Positions 34,101 through 47,907 are shown, counted from the stretch's first letter. The stretch: 64,000 bases of DNA from Hydra vulgaris (GCF_038396675.1 NC_088926.1:34522501-34586500), one strand, 5' to 3'. Notes: generated by a model from the letters alone, not told the origin. Translations and numbers: made by a program.

Positions 34101-37100
34101 TTCTTAAAAAATGTTTTATATTTTCTTAAAAACTGTTTTATATTTTCTTAAAATGTTTTATATTTTCTTAAAAAATGTTTTATATTTTCTTAAAAACTGT
34201 TTTATATTTTCTTAAAAACTGTTTTATATATTCTTTAAAAACTGTTTTATATTTTCTTAAAACCTGTTTTATATTTTCTTAAAATGTTTTATATTTTCTT
34301 AAAAAATGTTTTATATTTTCTTAAAAACTGTTTTATATTTTCTTAAAAACTGTTTTATATATTCTTTAAAAACTGTTTTATATTTTCTTAAAACCTGTTT
34401 TATATTTTCTTAAAATGTTTTATATTTTCTTAAAAACTGTTTTATATTTTCTTAAAAACTGTTTTATATTTTCTTAAAACCTGTTTTATATTTTCTTAAA
34501 ATGTTTTATATTTTCTTAAAAAATGTTTTATATTTTCTTAAAAACTGTTTTATATTTTCTTAAAAACTGTTTTATATATTCTTTAAAACCTGTTTTATAT
34601 TTTCTTAAAATGTTTTATATTTTCTTAAAAAATGTTTTATATTTTCTTAAAAACTGTTTTATATTTTCTTAAAACCTGTTTTATATTTTCTTAAAATGTT
34701 TTATATTTTCTTAAAAACTGTTTTATATTTTCTTAAAAACTGTTTTATATTTTCTTAAAACCTGTTTTATATTTTCTTAAAATGTTTTATATTTTCTTAA
34801 AAAATGTTTTATATTTTCTTAAAAACTGTTTTATATTTTCTTAAAATGTTTTATATTTTCTTAAAAAATGTTTTATATTTTCTTAAAAACTGTTTTATAT
34901 TTTCTTAAAATGTTTTATATTTTCTTAAAAAATGTTTTATATTTTCTTAAAAACTGTTTTATATTTTCTTAAAAAATGTTTTATATTTTCTTAAAACCTG
35001 TTTTATATTTTCTTAAAATGTTTTATATTTTCTTAAAAACTGTTTTATATTTTCTTAAAAACTGATTTATATAATTTCTTAAAATGTTTTATATTTTCTT
35101 AAAAAATGTTTTATATTTTCTTAAAAACTGTTTTATATTTTCTTAAAAAATGTTTTATATATTCTTTAAAAACTGGTTTATATTTTCTTAAAACCTGTTT
35201 TATATTTTCTTAAAATGTTTTATATTTTCTTAAAAAATGTTTTATATTTTCTTAAAAACTGTTTTATATTTTCTTAAAAACTGTTTTATATTTTCTTAAA
35301 ATGTTTTATATTTTCTTAAAAAATGTTTTATATTTTCTTAAAAACTGTTTTATATTTTCTTAAAATGTTTTATATTTTCTTAAAAAATGTTTTATATTTT
35401 CTTAAAACCTGTTTTATATTTTCTTAAAATGTTTTATATTTTCTTAAAAACTGTTTTATATTTTCTTAAAAAATGTTTTATATTTTCTTAAAAACTGTTT
35501 TATATTTTCTTAAAAAATGTTTTATATTTTCTTAAAAAATGTTTTATATTTTCTTAAAATGTTTTATATTTTCTTAAAAAATGTTTTATATTTTCTTAAA
35601 AACTGTTTTATATTTTCTTAAAAACTGTTTTATATATTCTTTAAAACTGTTTTATATTTTCTTAAAACCTGTTTTATATTTTCTTAAAATGTTTTATATT
35701 TTCTTAAAAACTGTTTTATATTTTCTTAAAACCTGTTTTATATTTTCTTAAAATGTTTTATATTTTCTTAAAAACTGTTTTATATTTTCTTAAAAACTGT
35801 TTTATATTTTCTTAAAACCTGTTTTATATTTTCTTAAAATGTTTTATATTTTCTTAAAAACTGTTTTATATTTTCTTAAAAACTGTTTTAAATTTTCTTA
35901 AAATGTTTTATATTTTCTTAAAAAATGTTTTATATTTTCTTAAGAACTGTTTTATATTTTCTTAAAATGTTTTATATTTTCTTAAAAAATGTTTTATATT
36001 TTCTTAAAAACTGTTTTATATTTTCTTAAAAACTGTTTTATATATTCTTTAAAAACTGTTTTATATTTTCTTAAAACCTGTTTTATATTTTCTTAAAATG
36101 TTTTATATTTTCTTAAAAAATGTTTTATATTTTCTTAAAAACTGTTTTATATTTTCTTAAAAAATGTTTTATATATTCTTTAAAAACTGTTTTATATTTT
36201 CTTAAAACCTGTTTTATATTTTCTTAAAATGTTTTATATTTTCTTAAAAACTGTTTTATATTTTCTTAAAAACTGTTTTATATTTTCTTAAAACCTGTTT
36301 TATATTTTCTTAAAATGTTTTATATTTTCTTAAAAAATGTTTTATATTTTCTTGAAAACTGTTTTATATTTTCTTAAAAAATGTTTTATATTTTCTTAAA
36401 ACTTGTTTTATATTTTCTTAAAATGTTTTATATTTTCTTAAAAACTGTTTTATATTTTCTTAAAAACTGTTTTATATTTTCTTAAAATGTTTTATATTTT
36501 CTTAAAAAATGTTTTATATTTTCTTAAAAACTGTTTTATATTTTCTTAAAAAATGTTTTATATATTCTTCAAAAACTGTTTTATATTTTCTTAAAACCTG
36601 TTTTATATTTTCTTAAAATGTTTTATATTTTCTTAAAAAATGTTTTATATTTTCTTAAAAACTGTTTTATATTTTCTTAAAAACTGTTTTATATTTTCTT
36701 AAAATGTTTTATATTTTCTTAAAAAATGTTTTATATTTTCTTAAAAACTGTTTTATATTTTCTTAAAATGTTTTATATTTTCTTAAAAAATGTTTTATAT
36801 TTTCTTAAAACCTGTTTTATATTTTCTTAAAATGTTTTATATTTTCTTAAAAACTGTTTTATATTTTCTTAAAAACTGTTTTATATTTTCTTAAAAAATG
36901 TTTTATATTTTCTTAAAACCTGTTTTATATTTTCTTAAAAAATGTTTTATATTTTCTTAAAAACTGTTTTATATTTTCTTAAAATGTTTTATATTTTCTT
37001 AAAAACCGTTTTATATTTTCTTAAAAACTGTTTTATATTTTCTTAAAAACTGTTTTATATTTTCTTAAAAACTGTTTTATATATTCTTTAAAAACTGTTT

Positions 37101-40100
37101 TATATTTTCTTAAAATGTTTTATATTTTCTTAAAAACTGTTTTATATTTTCTTAAAAACTGTTTTATATTTTCTTAAAAAATGTTTTATATTTTCTTAAA
37201 AACTGTTTTATATATTCTTAAAAACTGTTTTATATTTTCTTAAAAACTGTTTTATATTTTCTTAAAATGTTTTATATTTTCTTAAAAAATATTTTATATT
37301 TTCTTAAAACCTGTTTTATATTTTCTTAAAATGTTTTATATTTTCTTAAAAAATGTTTTATATTTTCTTAAAAACTGTTTTATATTTTCTTAAAAAATGT
37401 TTTATATATTCTTTAAAAACTGTTTTATATTTTCTTAAAACCTGTTTTATATTTTCTTAAAATGTTTTATATTTTCTTAAAAACTGTTTTATATTTTCTT
37501 AAAAACTGTTTTATATTTTCTTAAAACCTGTTTTATATTTTCTTAAAATGTTTTATATTTTCTTAAAAAATGTTTTATATTTTCTTGAAAACTGTTTTAT
37601 ATTTTCTTAAAAAATGTTTTATATTTTCTTAAAACTTGTTTTATATTTTCTTAAAATGTTTTATATTTTCTTAAAAACTGTTTTATATTTTCTTAAAAAC
37701 TGTTTTATATTTTCTTAAAATGTTTTATATTTTCTTAAAAAATGTTTTATATTTTCTTAAAAACTGTTTTATATTTTCTTAAAAAATGTTTTATATATTC
37801 TTCAAAAACTGTTTTATATTTTCTTAAAACCTGTTTTATATTTTCTTAAAATGTTTTATATTTTCTTAAAAAATGTTTTATATTTTCTTAAAAACTGTTT
37901 TATATTTTCTTAAAAACTGTTTTATATTTTCTTAAAATGTTTTATATTTTCTTAAAAAATGTTTTATATTTTCTTAAAAACTGTTTTATATTTTCTTAAA
38001 ATGTTTTATATTTTCTTAAAAAATGTTTTATATTTTCTTAAAACCTGTTTTATATTTTCTTAAAATGTTTTATATTTTCTTAAAAACTGTTTTATATTTT
38101 CTTAAAAACTGTTTTATATTTTCTTAAAAAATGTTTTATATTTTCTTAAAACCTGTTTTATATTTTCTTAAAAAATGTTTTATATTTTCTTAAAAACTGT
38201 TTTATATTTTCTTAAAATGTTTTATATTTTCTTAAAAACCGTTTTATATTTTCTTAAAAACTGTTTTATATTTTCTTAAAAACTGTTTTATATTTTCTTA
38301 AAAACTGTTTTATATATTCTTTAAAAACTGTTTTATATTTTCTTAAAATGTTTTATATTTTCTTAAAAACTGTTTTATATTTTCTTAAAAACTGTTTTAT
38401 ATTTTCTTAAAAAATGTTTTATATTTTCTTAAAAACTGTTTTATATATTCTTAAAAACTGTTTTATATTTTCTTAAAAACTGTTTTATATTTTCTTAAAA
38501 TGTTTTATATTTTCTTAAAAAATGTTTTATATTTTCTTAAAAACTGTTTTATATTTTCTTAAAATGTTTTATATTTTCTTAAAAACTGTTTTATATATTC
38601 TTAAAACCTGTTTTATATTTTCTTAAAATGTTTTATATTTTCTTAAAAACTGTTTTATATTTTCTTAAAAACTGTTTTATATTTTCTTAAAAACTGTTTT
38701 ATATTTTCTTAAAAACTGTTTTATATATTCTTTAAAAACTGTTTTATATTTTCTTAAAATGTTTTATATTTTCTTAAAAACTGTTTTATATTTTCTTAAA
38801 AACTGTTTTATATTTTCTTAAAAACTGTTTTATATTTTCTTAAAATGTTTTATATTTTCTTAAAAAATGTTTTATATTTTCTTAAAAACTGTTTTATATT
38901 TTCTTAAAATGTTTTATATTTTCTTAAAAAATGTTTTATATTTTCTTAAAAAATGTTTTATATTTTCTTAAAACCTGTTTTATATTTTCTTAAAATGTTT
39001 TATATTTTCTTAAAAACTGTTTTATATTTTCTTAAAAACTGTTTTATATATTCTTTAAAAACTGTTTTATATTTTCTTAAAATGTTTTATATTTTCTTAA
39101 AAACTGTTTTATATTTTCTTAAAAACTGTTTTATATAATTTCTTAAAATGTTTTATATTTTCTTAAAAAATGTTTTATATTTTCTTAAAAACTGTTTTAT
39201 ATTTTCTTAAAAAATGTTTTATATATTCTTTAAAAACTGTTTTATATTTTCTTAAAATGTTTTATATTTTCTTAAAAACTGTTTTATATTTTCTTAAAAA
39301 CTGTTTTATATTTTCTTAAAAACTGTTTTATATTTTCTTAAAATGTTTTATATTTTCTTAAAAAATGTTTTATATTTTCTTAAAAACTGTTTTATATTTT
39401 CTTAAAATGTTTTATATTTTCTTAAAAAATGTTTTATATTTTCTTAAAAAATGTTTTATATTTTCTTAAAACCTGTTTTATATTTTCTTAAAATGTTTTA
39501 TATTTTCTTAAAAACTGTTTTATATTTTCTTAAAAACTGTTTTATATATTCTTTAAAAACTGTTTTATATTTTCTTAAAATGTTTTATATTTTCTTAAAA
39601 ACTGTTTTATATTTTCTTAAAAAATGTTTTATATTTTCTTAAAAACTGTTTTATATTTTCTTAAAAAATGTTTTATATTTTCTTAAAAAATGTTTTATAT
39701 TTTCTTAAAATGTTTTATATTTTCTTAAAAAATGTTTTATATTTTCTTAAAAACTGTTTTATATTTTCTTAAAAACTGTTTTATATATTCTTTAAAAACT
39801 GTTTTATATTTTCTTAAAAACTGTTTTATATTTTCTTAAAACCTGTTTTATATTTTCTTAAAATGTTTTATATTTTCTTAAAAAATGTTTTATATTTTCT
39901 TAAAAACCGTTTTATATTTTCTTAAAAACTGTTTTATATTTTCTTAAAAACTGTTTTATATTTTCTTAAAAAATGTTTTATATTTTCTTAAAACCTGTTT
40001 TATATTTTCTTAAAATGTTTTATATTTTCTTAAAAACTGTTTTATATTTTCTTAAAAACTGTTTTATATATTCTTTAAAAACTGTTTTATATTTTCTTAA

Positions 40101-43100
40101 AATGTTTTATATTTTCTTAAAACCTGTTTTATATTTTCTTAAAATGTTTTATATTTTCTTAAAAACTGTTTTATATTTTCTTAAAAACTGTTTTATATTT
40201 TCTTAAAACCTGTTTTATATTTTCTTAAAATGTTTTATATTTTCTTAAAAAATGTTTTATATTTTCTTAAAAACTGTTTTATATATTCTTTAAAAACTGT
40301 TTTATATTTTCTTAAAATGTTTTATATTTTCTTAAAAACTGTTTTATATTTTCTTAAAAACTGTTTTATATTTTCTTAAAATGTTTTATATTTTCTTAAA
40401 AACTGTTTTATATTTTCTTAAAAAATGTTTTATATATTCTTTAAAAACTGTTTTATATTTTCTTAAAACCTGTTTTATATTTTCTTAAAATGTTTTATAT
40501 TTTCTTAAAACCTGTTTTATATTTTCTTAAAAAATGTTTTATATTTTCTTAAAACTTGTTTTATATTTTCTTAAAATGTTTTATATTTTCTTAAAAACTG
40601 TTTTATATTTTCTTAAAAACTGTTTTATATTTTCTTAAAATGTTTTATATTTTCTTAAAAAATGTTTTATATTTTCTTAAAAACTGTTTTATATTTTCTT
40701 AAAAAATGTTTTATATATTCTTCAAAAACTGTTTTATATTTTCTTAAAACCTGTTTTATATTTTCTTAAAATGTTTTATATTTTCTTAAAAAATGTTTTA
40801 TATTTTCTTAAAAACTGTTTTATATTTTCTTAAAAACTGTTTTATATTTTCTTAAAATGTTTTATATTTTCTTAAAAAATGTTTTATATTTTCTTAAAAA
40901 CTGTTTTATATTTTCTTAAAATGTTTTATATTTTCTTAAAAAATGTTTTATATTTTCTTAAAACCTGTTTTATATTTTCTTAAAATGTTTTATATTTTCT
41001 TAAAAACTGTTTTATATTTTCTTAAAAACTGTTTTATATTTTCTTAAAAAATGTTTTATATTTTCTTAAAACCTGTTTTATATTTTCTTAAAAAATGTTT
41101 TATATTTTCTTAAAAACTGTTTTATATTTTCTTAAAATGTTTTATATTTTCTTAAAAACCGTTTTATATTTTCTTAAAAACTGTTTTATATTTTCTTAAA
41201 AAATGTTTTATATTTTCTTAAAATGTTTTATATTTTCTTAAAAACTGTTTTATATTTTCTTAAAAACTGTTTTATATTTTCTTAAAAAATGTTTTATATT
41301 TTCTTAAAAACTGTTTTATATATTCTTAAAAACTGTTTTATATTTTCTTAAAATCTGTTTTATATTTTCTTAAAATGTTTTATATTTTCTTAAAAAATGT
41401 TTTATATTTTCTTAAAACCTGTTTTATATTTTCTTAAAATGTTTTATATTTTCTTAAAATGTTTTATATTTTCTTAAAAACTGTTTTATATTTTCTTAAA
41501 AACTGTTTTATATTTTCTTAAAATGTTTTATATTTTCTTAAAAAATGTTTTATATTTTCTTAAAAACTGTTTTATATTTTCTTAAAATGTTTTATATTTT
41601 CTTAAAAACTGTTTTATATTTTCTTAAAAAATGTTTTATATATTCTTTAAAAACTGTTTTATATTTTCTTAAAACCTGTTTTATATTTTCTTAAAATGTT
41701 TTATATTTTCTTAAAAACTGTTTTATATTTTCTTAAAAACTGTTTTATATTTTCTTAAAAACTGTTTTATATTTTCTTAAAAACTGTTTTATATATTCTT
41801 TAAAAACTGTTTTATATTTTCTTAAAATGTTTTATATTTTCTTAAAAACTGTTTTATATTTTCTTAAAAACTGTTTTATATTTTCTTAAAAACTGTTTTA
41901 TATTTTCTTAAAATGTTTTATATTTTCTTAAAAAATGTTTTATATTTTCTTAAAAACTGTTTTATATTTTCTTAAAATGTTTTATATTTTCTTAAAAAAT
42001 GTTTTATATTTTCTTAAAAACTGTTTTATATTTTCTTAAAATGTTTTATATTTTCTTAAAAAATGTTTTATATTTTCTTAAAAAATGTTTTATATTTTCT
42101 TAAAACCTGTTTTATATTTTCTTAAAATGTTTTATATTTTCTTAAAAACTGTTTTATATTTTCTTAAAAACTGTTTTATATTTTCCTAAAAACTGTTTTA
42201 TATTTTCTTAAAAACTGTTTTATATATTCTTTAAAAACTGTTTTATATTTTCTTAAAATGTTTTATATTTTCTTAAAAACTGTTTTATATTTTCTTAAAA
42301 AATGTTTTATATTTTCTTAAAAACTGTTTTATATTTTCTTAAAAAATGTTTTATATTTTCTTAAAAAATGTTTTATATTTTCTTAAAATGTTTTATATTT
42401 TCTTAAAAAATGTTTTATATTTTCTTAAAAACTGTTTTATATATTCTTTAAAAACTGTTTTATATTTTCTTAAAACCTGTTTTATATTTTCTTAAAATGT
42501 TTTATATTTTCTTAAAAACTGTTTTATATTTTCTTAAAACCTGTTTTATATTTTCTTAAAATGTTTTATATTTTCTTAAAAACTGTTTTATATTTTCTTA
42601 AAAACTGTTTTATATTTTCTTAAAAACTGTTTTATATTTTCTTAAAATGTTTTATATTTTCTTAAAAAATGTTTTATATTTTCTTAAAAACTGTTTTATA
42701 TTTTCTTAAAATGTTTTATATTTTCTTAAAAAATGTTTTATATTTTCTTAAAAACTGTTTTATATTTTCTTAAAATGTTTTATATTTTCTTAAAAAATGT
42801 TTTATATTTTCTTAAAAACTGTTTTATATTTTCTTAAAAAATGTTTTATATTTTCTTAAAACCTGTTTTATATTTTCTTAAAATGTTTTATATTTTCTTA
42901 AAAACTGTTTTATATTTTCTTAAAAACTGTTTTATATTTTCTTAAAATGTTTTATATTTTCTTAAAAAATGTTTTATATTTTCTTAAAAACTGTTTTATA
43001 TTTTCTTAAAAAATGTTTTATATATTCTTTAAAAACTGTTTTATATTTTCTTAAAAAATGTTTTATATTTTCTTAAAACCTGTTTTATATTTTCTTAAAA

Positions 43101-45225
43101 TGTTTTATATTTTCTTAAAAACTGTTTTATATTTTCTTAAAAACTGTTTTATATTTTCTTAAAAAATGTTTTATATTTTCTTAAAACCTGTTTTATATTT
43201 TCTTAAAAAATGTTTTATATTTTCTTAAAAACTGTTTTATATTTTCTTAAAATGTTTTATATTTTCTTAAAAAATGTTTTATATTTTCTTAAAAACTGTT
43301 TTATATTTTCTTAAAAACTGTTTTATATATTCTTTAAAAACTGTTTTATATTTTCTTAAAACCTGTTTTATATTTTCTTAAAATGTTTTATATTTTCTTA
43401 AAAAATGTTTTATATTTTCTTAAAAACTGTTTTATATTTTCTTAAAAAATGTTTTATATATTCTTTAAAAACTGTTTTATATTTTCTTAAAACCTGTTTT
43501 ATATTTTCTTAAAATGTTTTATATTTTCTTAAAAACTGTTTTATATTTTCTTAAAAACTGTTTTATATTTTCTTAAAACCTGTTTTATATTTTCTTAAAA
43601 TGTTTTATATTTTCTTAAAAAATGTTTTATATTTTCTTAAAATGTTTTATATTTTCTTAAAAAATGTTTTATATTTTCTTAAAAACTGTTTTATATTTTC
43701 TTAAAATGTTTTATATTTTCTTAAAAAATGTTTTATATTTTCTTAAAAACTGTTTTATATTTTCTTAAAATGTTTTATATTTTCTTAAAAAATGTTTTAT
43801 ATTTTCTTAAAAACTGTTTTATATTTTCTTAAAAAATGTTTTATATTTTCTTAAAACCTGTTTTATATTTTCTTAAAATGTTTTATGTTTTCTTAAAAAC
43901 TGTTTTATATTTTCTTAAAAACTGATTTATATTTTCTTAAAATGTTTTATATTTTCTTAAAAAATGTTTTATATTTTCTTAAAAACTGTTTTATATTTTC
44001 TTAAAAAATGTTTTATATATTCTTTAAAAACTGTTTTATATTTTCTTAAAACCTGTTTTATATTTTCTTAGAATGTTTTATATTTTCTTAAAAAATGTTT
44101 TATATTTTCTTAAAAACTGTTTTATATTTTCTTAAAAACTGTTTTATATTTTCTTAAAATGTTTTATATTTTCTTAAAAAATGTTTTATATTTTCTTAAA
44201 AACTGTTTTATATTTTCTTAAAATGTTTTATATTTTCTTAAAAAATGTTTTATATTTTCTTAAAACCTGTTTTATATTTTCTTAAAATGTTTTATATTTT
44301 CTTAAAAACTGTTTTATATTTTCCTAAAAACTTTTTTATATTTTCTTAAAAAATGTTTTATATTTTCTTAAAACCTGTTTTATATTTTCTTAAAAAATGT
44401 TTTATATTTTCTTAAAAACTGTTTTATATTTTCTTAAAATGTTTTATGTTTTCTTAAAAAATGTTTTATATTTTCTTAAAAACTGTTTTATATTTTCTTA
44501 AAAAATGTTTTATATTTTCTTAAAAACTGTTTTATATTTTCTTAAAAAATGTTTTATATTTTCTTAAAAAATGTTTTATATTTTCTTAAAATGTTTTATA
44601 TTTTCTTAAAAAATGTTTTATATTTTCTTAAAAACTGTTTTATATTTTCTTAAAAACTGTTTTATATATTCTTTAAAACTGTTTTATATTTTCTTAAAAC
44701 CTGTTTTATATTTTCTTAAAATGTTTTATATTTTCTTAAAAACTGTTTTATATTTTCTTAAAACCTGTTTTATATTTTCTTAAAATGTTTTATATTTTCT
44801 TAAAAACTGTTTTATATTTTCTTAAAAACTGTTTTATATTTTCTTAAAATGTTTTATATTTTCTTAAAAAATGTTTTATATTTTCTTAAAACCTGTTTTA
44901 TATTTTCTTAAAATGTTTTATATTTTCTTAAAAACTGTTTTATATTTTCTTAAAAACTGTTTTATATTTTCTTAAAAAATGTTTTATATTTTCTTAAAAC
45001 CTGTTTTATATTTTCTTAAAAAATGTTTTATATTTTCTTAAAACCTGTTTTATATTTTCTTAAAATGTTTTATATTTTCTTAAAAAATGTTTTATATTTT
45101 CTTAAAAACTGTTTTATATTTTCTTAAAAACTGTTTTATATATTCTTTAAAAACTGTTTTATATTTTCTTAAAACCTGTTTTATATTTTCTTAAAATGTT
45201 TTATATTTTCTTAAAAAATGTTTTA
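31194..45225. repeat. 14-kb AT minisatellite, 20-23 bp units
   Basis: Roughly 640 head-to-tail units share the core TTTTATATTTTCTTAAAA followed by ACTG, TG, AATG or CCTG. A 23-bp variant has TATATATTCTTTAAAAACTG. The variants are interspersed in recurring orders, giving higher-order duplications. Rare variants (ATTCTTCAAAAACTG, AAAAACCG, TATATAATTTC) recur at fixed offsets. The repeated FYIFLK-type open frames within it are by-products. The unit is the same as the inner part of the terminal inverted repeat at 29162. Confidence 0.97.
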
Positions 45226-45243
45226 TATTTCGCATAAACCCTG
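45197..45243 (-). repeat. Right terminal inverted repeat joined to the minisatellite
   Basis: The last minisatellite unit reads into TTTTATATTTCGCATAAACC then CTG, the reverse complement of the left end at 29162. Confidence 0.9.
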
Positions 45244-45244
45244 A

Positions 45245-45640
45245 AAGCAAGTTTGAGAAGTATTTTTTTTTTTTTTTTTTTGCTTTTTTGCGAATCTTTT
45301 CAAATAAGTTTATATAAGTTTTATAATTTTGTTTATGTTTTTCTGATTTCGATTTTAGGTATTTAACGTATAACTTCTGATTAATTTTTTACGATTTCCT
45401 GAGACCTTTTGTAATCCAAGGAGATGATATTTCTTTATCGTTTAAAACTATTTCAACCAAAATTTAAAATTATTTTAATTAAAGGAAAATTGAATCATAC
45501 ACTTGGTAAAAGGTTTTGAAAAAATTGTTGTAGATTATGTTAATACTATCATTAGAGTTAATATAACCCCAATCTGAAAGAATTCAAATTTTTCTTGTTA
45601 ATGAGCCGTTTCTTTATTGAAACCTTTCCCTGCATTTCTT
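45245..45640 (-). pseudogene. LINE fragment abutting the 16-kb element
   Basis: Minus-strand frames give NSNDSINIIYNNFFKTFYQV, then ISSPWITKGLRKS and SEKHKQNYKTYINLFEKIRK, then a Lys/T-run stretch and YFSNLLS, the region between endonuclease and RT of CR1/Jockey-type LINEs. Stops and indels are present. It ends abruptly at the CAGGG of the right terminal repeat, and I do not see the rest of the LINE on the left side of the 16-kb element. Confidence 0.7.
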
Positions 45641-45684
45641 TTTTTAAATTAACACATTTAGAAAAATCTTATAAAAGGTTAATT

Positions 45685-46110
45685 TTTTTTTAAATTAATT
45701 TAATTTTAATAAGATGCCATAACACACTCTAACCACATAATTAAATTAATTTAATTTTAATAAGACGCCATAACACACTCTAACCACATAATTAAATTAA
45801 TTTAATTTTAATAAGATGCCATAACACACTCTAACCACATAATTATATAATTATATAATTAATATTCTAACCACATAATTAAATTAATTTAATTTTAATA
45901 AGACGCCATAACACACTCTAACCACATAATTAAATTAATTTAATTTTAATAAGATGCCATAACACACTCTAACCACATAATTATATAATTATTTAATTAA
46001 TATTCTAACCACATAATTAAATTAATTTAATTTTAATAAGATGCCATAACACACTCTAACCACATAATTATATAATTATTTAATTAATATTCTAACCACA
46101 TAATTAATTA
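45685..46110. repeat. 51-bp satellite with higher-order structure
   Basis: Units contain TAATAAGATGCCATAACACA and CTCTAACCACATAATTAAAT (GATGCC alternates with GACGCC). Some units end in TTATATAATTATATAATTAA and TATTCTAACCACAT instead, giving a longer composite period of about 130 bp. Confidence 0.9.
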
Positions 46111-47655
46111 CTAGATCATTTTGTTTTAACTATTTTGTACTTTTTATAAAAAGTAAAAAGATTTAATTTGTTACTATCAATTATATGATTTAATTTAAAG
46201 TTAAATTTGCGACAACATTAATCTAAAAAGAAGAATTTTTTTTATAGTTTTGAAAGGAAAAAAAAAAGAATGATTTGAAGATGTCACTTTGTGATAAGGC
46301 AATCTTTTTGTCGTTTGATTCAAAAAGCGTTAACTTATCAGGTTCTGACATTTCAATACCAGAAGAACGGCTTAAAGTTAAGATTATGACCAGCTGATTA
46401 AAAATCATTATTCAACCTACTACTGTGTAGATGGCTACACATCTCCATAAATAGTGTTTAGTTACAAATTCGTACTTTAACACGATTTATGAATATATTT
46501 GTATTTTACATTTATTTAAAGTACTAAGGTAGGGTGAAACGAATTATTGGCATTTCTGAAAAATCGATTGTTTTTAGCTTGGTTATATTAGTGCATTATT
46601 GAAATTAATTTTCTTAATATCTTCTAGCCTTTTTCTTAACCAACAAAAAATAATCAGTTTTAACACCATTAAAGTTGATTTCTTTAAGAAGAACCAGAGC
46701 AGCTAGAGCTGACGTGTTTGACAAATTTCTCCAACATGAATACAAAAAAATTACTTAAAATAAAATATTAATAAAAATTACCTTTCACAAATTTACAATG
46801 ATAAACTATATAAACAAGGTAACTGAAAAAAGATCACGTGGATTTTGTCATCAGAACCTTAAATAAACCGTTCTCTAAAATGCAGTTATAAACTTCTTAC
46901 AATTATGAGATGAAATAAACTATTAAACTTCATTCAATTATGAAAGAAAATAATCTTTACACAAGGTAAACTGGCTTAATATAAACAGTAAAATAAACTA
47001 ATGCCTTACAATAATAGAAAGTTACAATAATAGAAAGTTAACAACTTCAAGATATTGCTATTAGTAGTACATAAGTAAGTTTAGTTTTAAAAATAGAGGA
47101 AGAAGAAGGCATATCAAAATTTTGCAAAATAACCTTGGGTGATGTCCATTTATTACTTCAACAAAATAGGAGGAAAGTAGGGGGGGTCTGAATTTTTTTG
47201 ACAACTGTTAACAAGGAGGAGGGGGGGGGGAGGAAGGTTAAGACAAGTTGTCTTTACCAACTAAACTCTTTCCAGCACCGGGATTGAATAAAATCTATAC
47301 TCAATTTAATAAATTTATTACATCACATGCTTCAGTTTCTAATGAGTAAAATTATTCATCTTTTGATGTAGATTGTCAATATTATGACATTAATAAACTT
47401 TGTTCTCATAACTTTGACATCATAAACTATATGTTCTTTTTTTCATTTAAACTTTTTACAAAAACAATTTGAAGATCTGAACATATTATAATCATCAATT
47501 AGTTTTGAAATTAGCATCTTTGGAGAATTATTACAGAAACAAGGTTAAAAAAAGAATCTCCTTCCACACATCCCACTATTATTCGAAATTTATAATTTTG
47601 AGTAATAATTGGATAATTTTTCTACTTTTCTACTTGGCGATCTGATCTCTGTCAA
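46111..47655. other. AT-rich DNA without a recognised gene
   Basis: No coding region supported. Two G-runs stand out: GGGGGGG at about 47170 and a run of about 11 G inside AGGAGGAG..AGG at 47215-47232. Confidence 0.45.
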
Positions 47656-47659
47656 ACTC

Positions 47660-47858
47660 TGACTTTAGTTTTTTAGTTTTATTTAGGTGTCCCAAGAACT
47701 TCTTACAGTCTTATCACAGAGCACCGCGGATGAGCATTTAATTGAATGTTCACGCCTCCTTCCTCTCCAATGTCGCAAAGCTTACCCAGAGGTGGGGTTT
47801 GAACCACGGATCTTTTGTTTCTGAGGCAAGTGCGCTACTACTGCGCCACGGCTGCTCT
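47660..47858 (-). mobile_element. tRNA-derived SINE, family 2
   Basis: The minus strand starts GCAGCCGTGGCGCAGTAGTA (A-box-like) and has GTGGTTCAAACCCC (B box, 47794-47807). A non-tRNA body follows and ends in an A-rich tail AATAAAACTAAAAAAC. The tRNA-like head has mismatched stems, so it is not a tRNA gene. Confidence 0.75.
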
Positions 47859-47907
47859 TGCAACTTCTGAGTTTTTAAACTTACTTTTTATAATAATTGC
47901 CCATTTA

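Larger units (their letters stand above)
29162..45243. mobile_element. 16-kb Tc1/IS630-like element with hypertrophied terminal repeat
   Basis: The left end (29162-29208) and right end (45197-45243) are inverted copies of each other, 46 of 47 positions matching. Each begins CAG(A/G), then GTTTATGCGAAATATAAAAC and a unit of the internal minisatellite. Between them lie degenerate minisatellite units (29175-29342), a direct repeat, a broken transposase gene (29633-30762) and a 14-kb minisatellite (31194-45225) that runs directly into the right terminus. TA precedes the left CAG, but AA follows the right end, so a TA target duplication is not confirmed. Confidence 0.8.

Noticed and set aside
38953-40206. 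Three open frames encoding FYIFLK-type repeats (38953-39138, 39451-39642, 39973-40206)
   Set aside because: They are translations of the minisatellite; composition and periodicity explain them fully.
31194-45225. CRISPR-like array
   Set aside because: Units are contiguous 20-23 bp minisatellite repeats without unique spacers, in a eukaryotic genome.
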